Shown here: positions 37,821 through 48,192 of the stretch, one piece after another
Layout of the letters: every line of letters starts with the position of its first letter
Position numbering within the stretch: the stretch's first letter is position 1
Assembly (NCBI GenBank): GCA_024742735.1
Contig: JANSXV010000001.1
Span: forward strand, 682,001-746,000
Reading direction: 5' to 3'
Source of the DNA: Alphaproteobacteria bacterium
GTDB lineage: Bacteria; Pseudomonadota; Alphaproteobacteria; Caulobacterales; Maricaulaceae
Length of the DNA stretch: 64,000 nucleotides
Position numbers and translations under genes: made by a program
Notes under the pieces: generated by a model
What the model saw: the letters and a program-made list of their open reading frames with translations, nothing else
The model's database searches: none
Told to the model about the DNA's origin: nothing

Positions 37821-38966
37821 TTACCCGAACAGGCCAGCGCCCTGGGGCGGCTCGGCGTTGCGATGAACGTGGGCGCCCAGGATCAGTCCCAGGCCGAACA
37901 GAACGGTCAACATCACCGTGCCGCCGTAGGAGATCATGGGCAGCGGCACGCCGACCACCGGCAGCAGCCCCATGACCATGGCGGTGTTGATGAAGACATA
38001 GAGGGCGAAGGTCGTCGCCACGCCCATGACGGTCAGGCGCAGGAAGACCGACTTGCAAGAGGCGGCGATCATGATGGCGTTGGCCAGCACCAGCGCATAG
38101 AGGCCGAGTACGGTGATGGCCCCGATGAAGCCGAATTCCTCGGCCAGCATCGTGAAGATGAAGTCGGTCTGCTTTTCCGGAAGGAAGTCCAGCGAGGCTT
38201 GCGTGCCCTCCATATAGCCCTTGCCCGCCACACCGCCCGACCCGATGGCGATGCGCGACTGCAGGATCTGGTAGCCCGCCCCCATGGGATCGCTTTCCGG
38301 GTTGAGGAAGGTCTGGATGCGCGCCAGCTGGTAGGGTTCGATGAAGTACTGAAGATAGACCACGGCCCCGCCGACCGAGAACAGGCTGGCGCCCAGGATG
38401 ACCCACCAGCTCAGACCCGCCATGAACACGATCGCGGCGCCCGTGGCGGCCAGCAGCAGCGAGGTCCCCAGATCCGGCTGCATGACGATCAGCCCCATGG
38501 GCGCCCCGATCATCACCGCCGGAATGATCAGCCCGCCAAGACTGGAGACCTTTTCCTCGGGCAGATCGTGATAGTAACGGGCCAGCGCCAGCACGAGCGC
38601 GATCTTCATGAACTCCGAGGGCTGCATCTGCATCGGCCCGATCACCAGCCATCGCTGAGCGCCCATGCGCGTCTCGCCCGCGACCTCCACGCCCACCAGC
38701 AGAATGAGCGCGCCGAGATAGGCGGGATAGGCGATGCCCATCCAGAACCGGGGCGGAAACATCGCCACGACCAGCATCACCATGAAACCAAACGCGAAAC
38801 GGACAACGTGTCGTGACGCATAAGGATCCCAGGCGCCGCCCTCGACCGAATACAGCATCGCCACGCCGATCACGCCGATCAGCAAAATCAGAAGCACGAA
38901 AGCCCAGTTGATCTCGTAGAGCTTCTGGCGGGCGCCGCGCGGCACGGTCTGGGTGAACACCGCCAT
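37821..38966 (-). CDS. rodA: Rod-shape peptidoglycan polymerase RodA
   Basis: A 381-residue SEDS-family glycosyltransferase with about ten spans that polymerises lipid II during elongation. WLVIGPMQMQPSEFMKIALVLALARYYHD, IVMQPDLGTSLLL and EFGFIGAITVLGLYA are family-typical, and GVPLPMISYGGT is the SEDS C-terminal signature. Start ATG 38966 lies three bases after the mrdA stop, last gene of the mreBCD-mrdA-rodA operon. Confidence 0.96.
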   Translation of the reverse strand: MAVFTQTVPRGARQKLYEINWAFVLLILLIGVIGVAMLYSVEGGAWDPYASRHVVRFAFGFMVMLVVAMFPPRFWMGIAYPAYLGALILLVGVEVAGETRMGAQRWLVIGPMQMQPSEFMKIALVLALARYYHDLPEEKVSSLGGLIIPAVMIGAPMGLIVMQPDLGTSLLLAATGAAIVFMAGLSWWVILGASLFSVGGAVVYLQYFIEPYQLARIQTFLNPESDPMGAGYQILQSRIAIGSGGVAGKGYMEGTQASLDFLPEKQTDFIFTMLAEEFGFIGAITVLGLYALVLANAIMIAASCKSVFLRLTVMGVATTFALYVFINTAMVMGLLPVVGVPLPMISYGGTVMLTVLFGLGLILGAHVHRNAEPPQGAGLFG

Positions 38967-38969
38967 GGC

Positions 38970-40856
38970 TCAGCCCTCGCCTTCGCCGCGCACGGCGTCA
39001 TTGGCCGCGAGCGGTCCCACAGGCCGGCTCGACGGGTCACGCACGATCAGATCCCGCAGAATGTCGCGCGCCGGACGCGCCGCCGACGTCGACCCGCCGC
39101 CGCCATGCTCCACGACCACGGCGATGGCGTATTTCGGCCGATCGGCCGGAGCGTAGCCGATGAAGAGGCCGTGATTGCGCAGGCGCCAGGGCAGGTCTTC
39201 CTGATCACGCACGCCCGCGGCGCGCTCTTCGGAACTGATGGAATACACCTGGGCTGTGCCCGTCTTGCCGGCCATCTCCACGCCGTCGACATTCAGCCCG
39301 CGCCCGGCGTCCAGCGGCCAGTAGGCCGTTCCGCCCGGCTCGTGGACAACCGCGCGCAGGGCTTCGCGCACGCGCTGCAGATGCAGGGCGCTGAAGCCCA
39401 CGGGCTCGAAGTCATGCCCCGGCGTACGGGGCAGAAGCGTCGGTTCGACCATGCGCCCCGTGGCCAGGCGCGCCGTCATGACCGCCAGCTGGATCGGCGA
39501 GGCCAGGAAATCGCCCTGGCCGATGCCGACATTGTACATGTCGCCCGTGGTCCAGGGCTGGCCGCGGCGCGCGCGTTTCCAGGCCGGGGTCGGCACCAGG
39601 CCGTCAGCGCGGGTCGGGATGTCCAGGCCGATATCGAACAGCGTGCCGAAGCCGAAGCGGCGGGCGACCTCGGCCCAGCGGTCCACGCCCAGGCGGCGCG
39701 CCGCTTCGTAGAAATAGATATCGCACGATGTCTTGACCGCATCATGCATGTCCACGCGGCCATGGCCTTCGCGCCGCCAGCAGTGGAAGGTCCGATTGCC
39801 TAGCCGCGTGGAACCGGTGCAATGGACCAGCTCGCCCGGCGTCATCAGCCCGTCCTGCATCGCGGCGAGCGCGACCATGCCCTTGATGGTGGAGGCCGGG
39901 GCATAGAGCCCCGTCGTCGCTTTATTGAACAACGGACGGTACGGATTGGTGTTCAGCGCGCTGAACGCCTCCTGCCCGATGCCCAGCACGAAGGCGTTGG
40001 GATCAAAGCTGGGGCTGGAAGCCAGGACCAGGATTTCACCGGTCTCCACGTCCAGCGCCACCGCCGAAGCCGACTGACCATCCAGCACCTCCAGCGCGTT
40101 GCGCTGAGCCCGCGTGTCGATGGTCAGGGCGATGTCCTCTCCGGGGACCTGCGGGATCGACTGGTCAGGCAGTTCGCGCAGCACGCGACCGAAGGCGTTC
40201 ACCTCCACCTTCAGCTGGCCGGCCTGACCGCGCAGGCGCTCGTCCAGCGACGCCTCCACGCCCGTGCGTCCGATGCGGAAGCCGGGATGGAGCAGAAGCG
40301 GATCATCATTGGCCGCTTCAGGCGGGGCGGTCTGCACATATCCGGTCACATGGGCCAGCGCCTGGGGATGGGGATAGGTGCGCACCTCGCCCACATCCGG
40401 CGTGATCCCGGACAGTTCGGGCAGATGCAGGTTGATCCGGGAGAAGGTCTCCCAGTCCAGGTCCTCGGCGATCGTGACCGGTTTAAAGCGCGGCGAGCGC
40501 CGGATCTGCCGCAGCAGGCGCTCGATCCGCTCTTCGCTCAGCGGCATGTAGGCAGACAGCCGCTGAAGAGCCGCGCGCGGATCACCGGCCTGCTCCGGCA
40601 CGATCAGCAGGCGGTAGCTCTCGCGATTTTCCGCGATCGCTTCGCCGAACCGGTCCAGAAGGCGGCCGCGCACCGGCGGCTGCAGGCGATAATTGAACTG
40701 GTTGTCGTCGGCCTGGAGCCGGTAGGTCTCCTGCTCCAGGATCTGCAGCGAATACAGGCGTGAGCCGAGCCCGGCGAACACAGCCGCGCCAGCGCCGCCC
40801 AATAGAAGGGCGCGCCGGTTGAACCGGGCCTGTGACTCCTGCTTGTCGCGGCGCAT
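38970..40856 (-). CDS. mrdA: Penicillin-binding protein 2 (MrdA)
   Basis: A 628-residue class B transpeptidase partner of RodA. An N-terminal span (ALLLGGAGAAVFAGLGSRLYSLQIL) is followed by the pedestal domain with PPVRGRLLDRFGEAIAEN. The transpeptidase domain has S322 in ASTIK, then SCDIYFYE, and K531 in KTGTAQVY. It cross-links side-wall peptidoglycan in the periplasm. ATG 40856 is preferred. It lies 43 bases after mreD. Confidence 0.96.
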   Translation of the reverse strand: MRRDKQESQARFNRRALLLGGAGAAVFAGLGSRLYSLQILEQETYRLQADDNQFNYRLQPPVRGRLLDRFGEAIAENRESYRLLIVPEQAGDPRAALQRLSAYMPLSEERIERLLRQIRRSPRFKPVTIAEDLDWETFSRINLHLPELSGITPDVGEVRTYPHPQALAHVTGYVQTAPPEAANDDPLLLHPGFRIGRTGVEASLDERLRGQAGQLKVEVNAFGRVLRELPDQSIPQVPGEDIALTIDTRAQRNALEVLDGQSASAVALDVETGEILVLASSPSFDPNAFVLGIGQEAFSALNTNPYRPLFNKATTGLYAPASTIKGMVALAAMQDGLMTPGELVHCTGSTRLGNRTFHCWRREGHGRVDMHDAVKTSCDIYFYEAARRLGVDRWAEVARRFGFGTLFDIGLDIPTRADGLVPTPAWKRARRGQPWTTGDMYNVGIGQGDFLASPIQLAVMTARLATGRMVEPTLLPRTPGHDFEPVGFSALHLQRVREALRAVVHEPGGTAYWPLDAGRGLNVDGVEMAGKTGTAQVYSISSEERAAGVRDQEDLPWRLRNHGLFIGYAPADRPKYAIAVVVEHGGGGSTSAARPARDILRDLIVRDPSSRPVGPLAANDAVRGEGEG

Positions 40857-40899
40857 GCGCTGCTCCTACCTCGCGCCCCCCGGCGAATCCCCGATGGTT

Positions 40900-41409
40900 C
40901 TAGTAAAACGCCGTGCGCTCCTTGCGCCGGGCGAAGGCCCAGCCGAACGCCAGGAACACAAGAATGGTCAAAACCCCCTCGGTGATCAATCCGCCAAGCG
41001 GGGCTGGAAAGCCTGTCGAAGCCGAGCCCGCCGCCCAGGCGCCGAGCGTCGCGACGGCCGTCAGCACCGTGAAGCGCGCGGCCATGGGACCGAAGTCGGC
41101 GCCCGATCCGTCGGCCTCACGGTCACGCGCAATGGTGAAGGCGGCCAGATACGCCAGCGCCCAGATGCCCAGCGGTCCGCCGGAGAACAGGTCATGGGCC
41201 AGCCCTGCAACCAGCACCAACGGCGGCGAGACGAAGAAGGGCCGCCGGATCGACCAGATGAACAGGGCGATCAGCACGAAATTCGGAAACGGCGCGCCGG
41301 AGCCGAACAGCCTTGCGGCCACCGCCTCGATGGAAAGCGCCAGCCACAGGCTGATCAGGAGCCCTGCAATGCCCGGCCAGGGCGAACGTTGGTCCAGCGG
41401 CGCGCGCAT
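40900..41409 (-). CDS. mreD: Rod-shape protein MreD
   Basis: A 169-residue membrane protein with about five spans, including the PFPNFVLIALFIWSIRRP segment typical of MreD and LVAGLAHDLFSGGPLGIWAL. It bridges MreC to the elongation complex. Start ATG 41409 overlaps the mreC stop by one base (TGATG). Confidence 0.9.
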   Translation of the reverse strand: MRAPLDQRSPWPGIAGLLISLWLALSIEAVAARLFGSGAPFPNFVLIALFIWSIRRPFFVSPPLVLVAGLAHDLFSGGPLGIWALAYLAAFTIARDREADGSGADFGPMAARFTVLTAVATLGAWAAGSASTGFPAPLGGLITEGVLTILVFLAFGWAFARRKERTAFY

Positions 41410-42347
41410 CAGCCTTCACCCTCCGCGCCCTGATCGTCAGGAACCGCAGCCGGCGTCACGACCGGCGCGGCGCCGTCCCCTTCCAGGACGCTCACCGGAT
41501 CATCGGCGGGATCGGGAACCGGTTCGAACGGCCAGACCCAGACCAGATCAATCGGAGCCACGCGGTGATACAGCGCCACGCGCCAGCGCCCGTCGCGGTC
41601 GATCACGGCCTCTCCCACGGGCAGACCGCGCGGCATCACATTGTCATCGCCGGAGGTGACGATACGGTCGCCGGGCAGCAGGTCGGGGTCGCGCCCCAGG
41701 TAATCCAGGCGCGGAAAGTCGCTGTTGTCGCCGACCAGCAGCGCGCGGGCGTTGGACCGGTCGGCCATGACGGCGATGCGGCTGTTGAAGTCGGTGAGCA
41801 TCAGCACGCGTGAAGACTGCCGCCCCACATCCACGGTGCGGCCCACCAGGCCATAGAGATTGACCACCGGATAGCCGCTGCGCACACGGTCTTCGGCCCC
41901 GGCGTCGATCAGGCGGGAGCGCACGAAGTCGCTGGACTGGTCGGCCACTGTCCAGGCGGTGATGCGCCGGCCCACGTCCGGACCCTGAACATCGAGCACT
42001 TCGCGATAGCGCGCATTGCGCTCCTGCAGGGAGCGGGCGACATCGCGCCAGGCGCGCAGCTCGGCGATTTGCAGACGCAGGGCGCGGTTCTCCTCGGCCA
42101 GCTCGAAATGGCGCCGCCACCACGGCCCCATATTGCCGAATCCGCGAAGGGGCTCGTCGACCGTCTGCAGCAAGGGCAGCATGGCATCGTTGAAGCTGGC
42201 GCGAAAATCGCTGAGAGGCTCGAAGCGCCGGTCCGGCCTGTCGGCGTAGAGGAATGCTCCGGCCAGAGCAAAGCAGATGGCGAACAGCCAGGGAGAGAAG
42301 CGGACCCCCTCCTCGTCGCGGCGCCGGGCCGATCTGCGTTGAACCAC
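41409..42347 (-). CDS. mreC: Rod-shape protein MreC
   Basis: A 312-residue elongasome scaffold: a short cytoplasmic tail, one span (FSPWLFAICFALAGAFLYA), a coiled coil (about 75-115, FELAEENRALRLQIAELRAW) and a double beta-barrel domain with LIDAGAEDRVRSGYPVVNLYGLVGRTVDVG. The tail after about residue 270 is Pro/Asp-rich and variable. The start is GTG 42347, with GGAGG just upstream. It lies 23 bases after mreB. Confidence 0.93.
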   Translation of the reverse strand: MVQRRSARRRDEEGVRFSPWLFAICFALAGAFLYADRPDRRFEPLSDFRASFNDAMLPLLQTVDEPLRGFGNMGPWWRRHFELAEENRALRLQIAELRAWRDVARSLQERNARYREVLDVQGPDVGRRITAWTVADQSSDFVRSRLIDAGAEDRVRSGYPVVNLYGLVGRTVDVGRQSSRVLMLTDFNSRIAVMADRSNARALLVGDNSDFPRLDYLGRDPDLLPGDRIVTSGDDNVMPRGLPVGEAVIDRDGRWRVALYHRVAPIDLVWVWPFEPVPDPADDPVSVLEGDGAAPVVTPAAVPDDQGAEGEG

Positions 42348-42370
42348 GCCCGCCTCCGGTCAGGACCGCC

Positions 42371-43468
<1,098 letters not shown>

Positions 43469-43519
43469 TCAAAAGGTGTGTCTCTTGTGCGACGCAATAG
43501 CGTTAAATGCAAGCCGCGC

Positions 43520-44275
43520 CTACGGCTTGAAACGATGTTCGCGCTTGTCGTCGTCCGGGTCTGAAACCGGCGCGACCGGACCATCCTGACTGCGCAGGAG
43601 GCGGCGGGCGAACAGCATGAACCCGACCCAGGCCGCAGCCGCCGCCGCCAGCGCCAGCATGGCCTCCCAGCCGCCGCCCGCGAACAGGGCGATCAGCGAG
43701 CCGCCGAAGAAGGCGATGACCGCCGTCTTGGGAATCACCCCGACGCCGGCGCCGGCGATGAAGTGGAAGTAATTCATGTGCGACACGCCCGCGGCCATGT
43801 TCACCACGATGAACGGCGCGCTGGGGACGATTCGCACGATCATGCTGGCGAAGAAGCCGTTGCGGCCCACGAAGGTGGAGATGCGGTTCACGGTCTGCCC
43901 GCCATAGCGGCGCACCGTGTCCGCGCCCAGAAAGCGCCCGACCCAGAAGTCCACGCTGGCCGAGACCATCGTCGCGACCCAGGAGAAGATGAAGCCCTGC
44001 ACCGGACCGAAGGCGAACACGGCCGCGCCGATCAGCGCGAACTGGGGCACGCCCACGAAGGCCAGCAGCGTGAAGACCAGAATCGTGACCGGCAGCGCGT
44101 ACCACTCGCTGGCCGCGCTCGCGAACCAGTCGCGCACCGAATTGGGCTCGATATCCAGCACGAACCGGCCGATGACGAACACCGCCGCGACCACCGCGAA
44201 CAGCGCCAGCGTGATCCAGACCGCGCGCGCAGCGCGGGCGTCCATCCGGGTGAAAAAGCGAAGCAGCGCGTCCAT
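43520..44275 (-). CDS. TVP38/TMEM64 (VTT-domain) membrane protein
   Basis: A 251-residue DedA-superfamily protein. The core VTT domain shows FVGVPQFALIGAAVFAFGPVQGFIFSW, GQTVNRISTFVGRNGFFASMIVRIVPSAPFIVVNMAAGVS and HFIAGAGVGVIPKTAVIAFFGGSL. Relatives act as lipid scramblases or flippases in membrane homeostasis. The C-terminus is charged and polar (SDPDDDKREHRFKP). ATG 44275 is chosen over 44353 because the first hydrophobic span follows it directly. Confidence 0.88.
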   Translation of the reverse strand: MDALLRFFTRMDARAARAVWITLALFAVVAAVFVIGRFVLDIEPNSVRDWFASAASEWYALPVTILVFTLLAFVGVPQFALIGAAVFAFGPVQGFIFSWVATMVSASVDFWVGRFLGADTVRRYGGQTVNRISTFVGRNGFFASMIVRIVPSAPFIVVNMAAGVSHMNYFHFIAGAGVGVIPKTAVIAFFGGSLIALFAGGGWEAMLALAAAAAAWVGFMLFARRLLRSQDGPVAPVSDPDDDKREHRFKP

Positions 44276-44403
44276 GGCGAAACGGCCCTGAAGTGTCGAT
44301 ATTGGCGCCGTGCGCGATGCAAGCGCCGGGCCGTCTTTGAAGGTGCGCTTCACTACGCTCCGGCGCGGCTTCGCACAAGGCGCTCACGCAAAGCGGGCCG
44401 GTC

Positions 44404-45393
44404 TCAGCGCGTGCGCGCGCCAGCCCCGCGAATCTCGCGACCCGCCTCTTCCAGAGCATGCTCGCCAGCCTCGGCGCGCATCGCGTGGAGCGTCTCGCGG
44501 CCCTGCTCGTAATCCGCCACCCAGCGCCGGGCGAAATCGCCGGCGGTGACGTCCTTCACGATGGCCTGGAAGACCGGGCGGACGGCCTCTCGGATCGCGC
44601 CCTCCACCTCATGGGCGCCGAACTCGGCGGTGTCGGAGATGGCTGCGTACATGCCGTGAATGCCGCGCTGGTGGATCAGGTCGGCGATGTATTTCAGCTC
44701 GTGGACGGTATCGATATAGGCCATACGCGGGCTGATCCCGGCCGCGACCAGCTGTTCGAAGCCTTCGCGGGCAAGCGCGCACATGCCGCCGACCAGCACC
44801 GCCTGCTCGCCGAGAATGTCGGCGAGCGCTTCCTCCTTGAAGCTGCTTTCATAAATGCCCGCGCGCCCGCACCCCAAACCGGCCAGATACGCCTTGGCGA
44901 TGGCCTCGGCCTGACCGCTGGCGTCCTGATGCACGCCCCAAAACCCGACCAGACCCCCGCCCGCCTCAAAGGCGCTGCGCACCGCCCCGCCCGGCCCCTT
45001 GGCCGCAGCCAGGATCACGTCGCAGTCGGCGGGCGGGTCGATCAGGCCGTAATCGATGGAGAAGCCGTGGCAGAAGATCAGCGCCTGGCCCGGCTTGCGG
45101 TTGGGCGCCAGCTGGGTCTCCCAGATCTCCTTGTGGGCTTCGTCGGCGGCGAGGATGGAGACGATGTCCGCGCGCTGCGCCGCTTCGGCCAGGCTCACCA
45201 CGTTGAACCCGTCAGCCTCGGCCTTTTCCCGGCTCGCAGAGCCCTCGCGAAGGGCGACGAGAATGCGCTCCACGCCATAGTCGCGCAGGTTCAGCCCATG
45301 GGAGCGGCCATGATTGCCGTAGCCGATCAGGGCGATCGTGCGCTCGCGCACGGGCGCAAGATCGATCTGCGCCTCGTAGAGCGCCTCGCTCAT
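44404..45393 (-). CDS. Ketol-acid reductoisomerase-like protein, divergent
   Basis: A 329-residue protein of class I ketol-acid reductoisomerase (IlvC) length and order. The NADPH loop reads GYGNHGRSHGLNLRD (24-38) where IlvC normally has GYGSQGHAHALNLRD. H109, K132, D192, E196, E232 and S253 of the active site are kept, but the Mg ligand usually Glu at 226 is D228, and the PKGPG motif is AKGPG. It may be a working but specialised paralogue. Its start overlaps the miaA stop by 4 bases. No ilvB, ilvH or ilvD is nearby, unlike a standard branched-chain operon. Confidence 0.8.
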   Translation of the reverse strand: MSEALYEAQIDLAPVRERTIALIGYGNHGRSHGLNLRDYGVERILVALREGSASREKAEADGFNVVSLAEAAQRADIVSILAADEAHKEIWETQLAPNRKPGQALIFCHGFSIDYGLIDPPADCDVILAAAKGPGGAVRSAFEAGGGLVGFWGVHQDASGQAEAIAKAYLAGLGCGRAGIYESSFKEEALADILGEQAVLVGGMCALAREGFEQLVAAGISPRMAYIDTVHELKYIADLIHQRGIHGMYAAISDTAEFGAHEVEGAIREAVRPVFQAIVKDVTAGDFARRWVADYEQGRETLHAMRAEAGEHALEEAGREIRGAGARTR

Positions 45394-46331
45394 ATCGATG
45401 ACTCCGGGAAGGCTTCAGACAGGATGCGGTCAAGCTCGCCGCGCTGTTCGTCCGGGTCAAGAGAGGTGATCCGCGCCCAGCCGGGATGCTGATTGGAGAA
45501 CCAGGTGAATTGCCGCTTGGCGTAGCGCCGGCTGTCGCGTTTCGCTGTCTCGATCGCTTCCTCAAGACTGGTCTCACCGGCCAGATGCGCCAGCAGCGGC
45601 GGCAGGCCGACCGCCTTCAGGGCCGGCAGTGACGGGTCCAGGTCTCGCGCCGCAAGCGCCCTCGCCTCTTCCAGCGCACCTGCAGCAATCATCTGGTCAA
45701 AGCGCGCCTCGATCCGGGCATAGAGCGCCTCACGCGGCGGGGTAATGGCGACGCCGCACGCCGTGCCCGGATCGATCAACGGCCGGGTGTCCTTTTGAAG
45801 CTCGGACAGGGTACGCCCGGTCGCGCGCGCCACCGACACGACGCGCATCAGCCTCTGCCGATCCCCCGCGGCGATCCGCGCCGCTGCGTCCGGATCCAGC
45901 CGTTCGGCCTCTGTGCGCAAGGCGCTCAGGCCGCCGCTGTCGAACAGCGCCTGAACTGCGCGCTGCACGGCGTCGGGGATATCCGGCGCTGGGGCCAGAC
46001 CGTCCAGCAGCGCCTTGAAGTACAGCCCCGTTCCACCCACCAGGATCGGGGTACGTCCGCGCGCCTCGATCTCTGCGATCTTCTCCAGCGCCAGTCGGGA
46101 CCAGCGCCCGGCCGAGCAGCGCTCGGAAGGTTCAAGACTGGCGAACAGGTGATGGGGCGCGGCCGCCTTCTCGGCGGCGCTGGGCTGGGCCGCGATCAAG
46201 TCGAGCCCGGCATAAACCTGCATGGAGTCCGCGTTGACGATCTCCCCGTTCAGACGTTCAGCGGCGTGAAGCGCCAGGGCGGTCTTGCCGCTGGCCGTCG
46301 GGCCGCCAAGGAGAAGCAGGGTCGCGCTCAT
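45390..46331 (-). CDS. miaA: tRNA dimethylallyltransferase MiaA
   Basis: A 313-residue prenyltransferase that modifies A37 of tRNAs reading UNN codons. GGPTASGKT (9-17) is the P-loop; GEIVNADSMQVYAGLDLIAAQPS and the PILVGGTGLYFKALLDGL segment are diagnostic. The C-terminal KRDSRRYAKRQFTWF matches the tRNA-binding end. Start ATG 46331; the stop overlaps the reductoisomerase-like gene. An upstream terminator separates it from the TPR gene. Confidence 0.96.
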   Translation of the reverse strand: MSATLLLLGGPTASGKTALALHAAERLNGEIVNADSMQVYAGLDLIAAQPSAAEKAAAPHHLFASLEPSERCSAGRWSRLALEKIAEIEARGRTPILVGGTGLYFKALLDGLAPAPDIPDAVQRAVQALFDSGGLSALRTEAERLDPDAAARIAAGDRQRLMRVVSVARATGRTLSELQKDTRPLIDPGTACGVAITPPREALYARIEARFDQMIAAGALEEARALAARDLDPSLPALKAVGLPPLLAHLAGETSLEEAIETAKRDSRRYAKRQFTWFSNQHPGWARITSLDPDEQRGELDRILSEAFPESSI

Positions 46332-46362
46332 GGACGTCTCTTAGCGCCGTCGTCTGGATGCA

Positions 46363-46392
46363 AAAAGGCCCGGCGCGCCGGCCGGGCCTTTT
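46363..46392 (-). terminator. Bidirectional-looking intrinsic terminator after the TPR gene
   Basis: AAAAGGCCCGGC (46363-46374) and GCCGGGCCTTTT (46381-46392) pair perfectly, with T-runs on both strands. On the minus strand it follows the TPR gene and precedes miaA. Confidence 0.9.
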
Positions 46393-46412
46393 CATCTCGA
46401 TGCTGGCTCGCC

Positions 46413-46880
46413 TCAGGACGCGCAGCTGACCAGCGCCGAGTTGGTCTGGACGGCGGCTTCGTCAGCGGCCAGCTCGGCGGCGCGGGCGAACGCTTCTGAG
46501 GCCGCGTCCTGATCGCCGGCCAGCCAGTAGGCCGCGCCGCGATTGGTGAAGGCTTCCCAGCGTTCCGGACTGCGCGTGACCGCAGCCTCGCAGGCGTCCG
46601 CCGTGCCGGCGTCGCGCTGGTTGGCGAGCGCGGCGCACAGATTGATGTAAGCCGCAGCCTTGTTGCGGCTGGACGTGCCGGACTCGATGGCTTCAGTGGC
46701 GAAGTGCTGGGCGACGCCCCAATCGGCGCGCGCCACGTAGGTGGCGGAAGCGCGCACGTCGGAGTTTGATCCGGTGACCGCCACGAAGGCCGGCTCGGCC
46801 GGGCACTCCTGTGCGGACGCGGCGCCTGCGGCCAGCGCCAATGCGGCGCCTGCGAAAACGGTACGAACGAGAGCGGCCAT
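46413..46880 (-). CDS. Secreted TPR-repeat protein
   Basis: A 155-residue protein with a signal peptide (TVFAGAALALAAGAASAQ) and two to three degenerate tetratricopeptide repeats (for example AAAYINLCAALANQRDAGTADA and WEAFTNRGAAYWLAGDQDAASEAFARAAEL). Two Cys (about 25 and 83) and a C-terminal Cys may form disulfides in the periplasm. Function unknown. The upstream gap has a 13-bp palindrome at 46964-46976. Confidence 0.8.
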   Translation of the reverse strand: MAALVRTVFAGAALALAAGAASAQECPAEPAFVAVTGSNSDVRASATYVARADWGVAQHFATEAIESGTSSRNKAAAYINLCAALANQRDAGTADACEAAVTRSPERWEAFTNRGAAYWLAGDQDAASEAFARAAELAADEAAVQTNSALVSCAS

Positions 46881-46963
46881 GGAAAGTCTCCTCTTGCGAT
46901 GGGGCCGGATGATCCGGCGTTAAATCGCGAGCAGACTTAGGGTGCTCACCACCCATTGAAAAG

Positions 46964-46976
46964 TGAACGCTGTTCA
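46964..46976. promoter_or_regulatory. Palindrome TGAACGCTGTTCA upstream of the TPR gene
   Basis: Five-base arms TGAAC/GTTCA flank GCT inside an AT-rich 120-base gap, about 84 bases before the TPR start. Half-sites resemble LexA-type GTTC/GAAC elements, but the spacing (GAAC-N3-GTTC) does not match the alphaproteobacterial GTTC-N7-GTTC box. Confidence 0.3.
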
Positions 46977-47051
46977 TTTTCTGAAAAAATTCACAGTCAG
47001 AGGCACTACTGCGCTGCAACAGACCTCAGCGTATTGATGAGAGCGACGGGC

Positions 47052-48107
47052 CTAGCCGTCCTCGCCCCGTCCGTCCATGACAGCAATTTCAGACAAGGCC
47101 GCGTCCGCGCGCCCGGCGACATCCACGACGAGATCCACCACCCCGCTGAAGAATGCCAGGTCGATGATGCCGAATTCATCGCTGGGCTGGTGGTAGTGCT
47201 CGTGATCCTCCACCCCGATATACAGGAAGGCGATCCCGGCCATGTGAAACGGCCCGTGGTCGGACAGAAGCGTCCAGTCCTCGCGCGGATCGCCGGTGGG
47301 AAAGTCGTAACCGGCTTTCAGCGTCACGCTCGCTCGATCCGCAGCGGCCTCGATGATCGGGAGAAGGCCTGGCGTGTGGTAGCTGCCGGCCGCCCAGATA
47401 TCCCCGTCCGGGCTGTAGCCCAGCATGTCGAGATTGAGGTTGAACACCACCTCGCCGATCCCGTCCGGCCGGTTGTCGACGAAATGACGCGCACCGTTCA
47501 GCCCGCCCTCCTCGGCGTCGAACGCGATGATCAGCACGTCATGGGCGGGCGGGTTCATCATGAAATGCTCCGCCACGGCCAGAAGGCCCGCCACGCCGGA
47601 GGCGTTGTCGTCGGCGCCGTTATAGATCTCGTTGGTTTCGCCCGGCCCCACATGATCGTAGTGGGCGGTGACCGCCATGACCCTGGAGCTGTCGGCACCC
47701 GAAATGCGGGCGATCAGATTGACCGCGTCAATCGTCTCACGTGGGCTGCCGGGATTTCGGAAGTCGATGCGGCGTTGAAAGCTGAATGGATGCTCGAAGC
47801 TGTCGCCGAGGGGGGCAAGGCCGATCTGCTGGAAGCGGCTGATGATGTATTCGCGCGCCAGGGCGTTGCCGGGCGTGCCGACCAGGCGGCCTTCCATGGC
47901 GTCATGGCTGAGCACGCACAGATCGGTGACGGCGCGAGCCGGCGCTCCGGCGGAGCACTCGTCGACCAACGCCATGAGCGCCCGCGCTTCTTTCCCTGCA
48001 GGGGACTCAATCGCCCCTGACGACGTAGCCGGGCCGCCGTCATCGGGAGCCGCACAGGCGGCCAGGGTCGCGATGCTGAGCGAGGCGATGAGCAGCGAGC
48101 GGATCAT
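47052..48107 (-). CDS. M28-family metallopeptidase lipoprotein
   Basis: A 351-residue Zn aminopeptidase-type enzyme with a lipoprotein signal (SLLIASLSIATLAAC). Zn ligands are in TAHYDHVG, NGADDNASGVAGLL, FDAEEGGLNGARHF and NLDMLGYS, with a late His in YHQPSDEF. It is expected to trim peptides in the periplasm or at the outer membrane. Start ATG 48107. It is divergent from bolA. Confidence 0.92.
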   Translation of the reverse strand: MIRSLLIASLSIATLAACAAPDDGGPATSSGAIESPAGKEARALMALVDECSAGAPARAVTDLCVLSHDAMEGRLVGTPGNALAREYIISRFQQIGLAPLGDSFEHPFSFQRRIDFRNPGSPRETIDAVNLIARISGADSSRVMAVTAHYDHVGPGETNEIYNGADDNASGVAGLLAVAEHFMMNPPAHDVLIIAFDAEEGGLNGARHFVDNRPDGIGEVVFNLNLDMLGYSPDGDIWAAGSYHTPGLLPIIEAAADRASVTLKAGYDFPTGDPREDWTLLSDHGPFHMAGIAFLYIGVEDHEHYHQPSDEFGIIDLAFFSGVVDLVVDVAGRADAALSEIAVMDGRGEDG

Positions 48108-48192
48108 GGGACATCTCCGACCATGGCGCCGGACGCGACGCAGCGTTACATATCAGGGACGAGATGTACCACGCATTCGAAAGGCCGCGCCA

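Noticed and set aside
46964-46976. Alphaproteobacterial LexA (SOS) box
   Set aside because: Half-sites are inverted with a 3-base spacer rather than the direct GTTC-N7-GTTC repeat; kept only as an unassigned palindrome.
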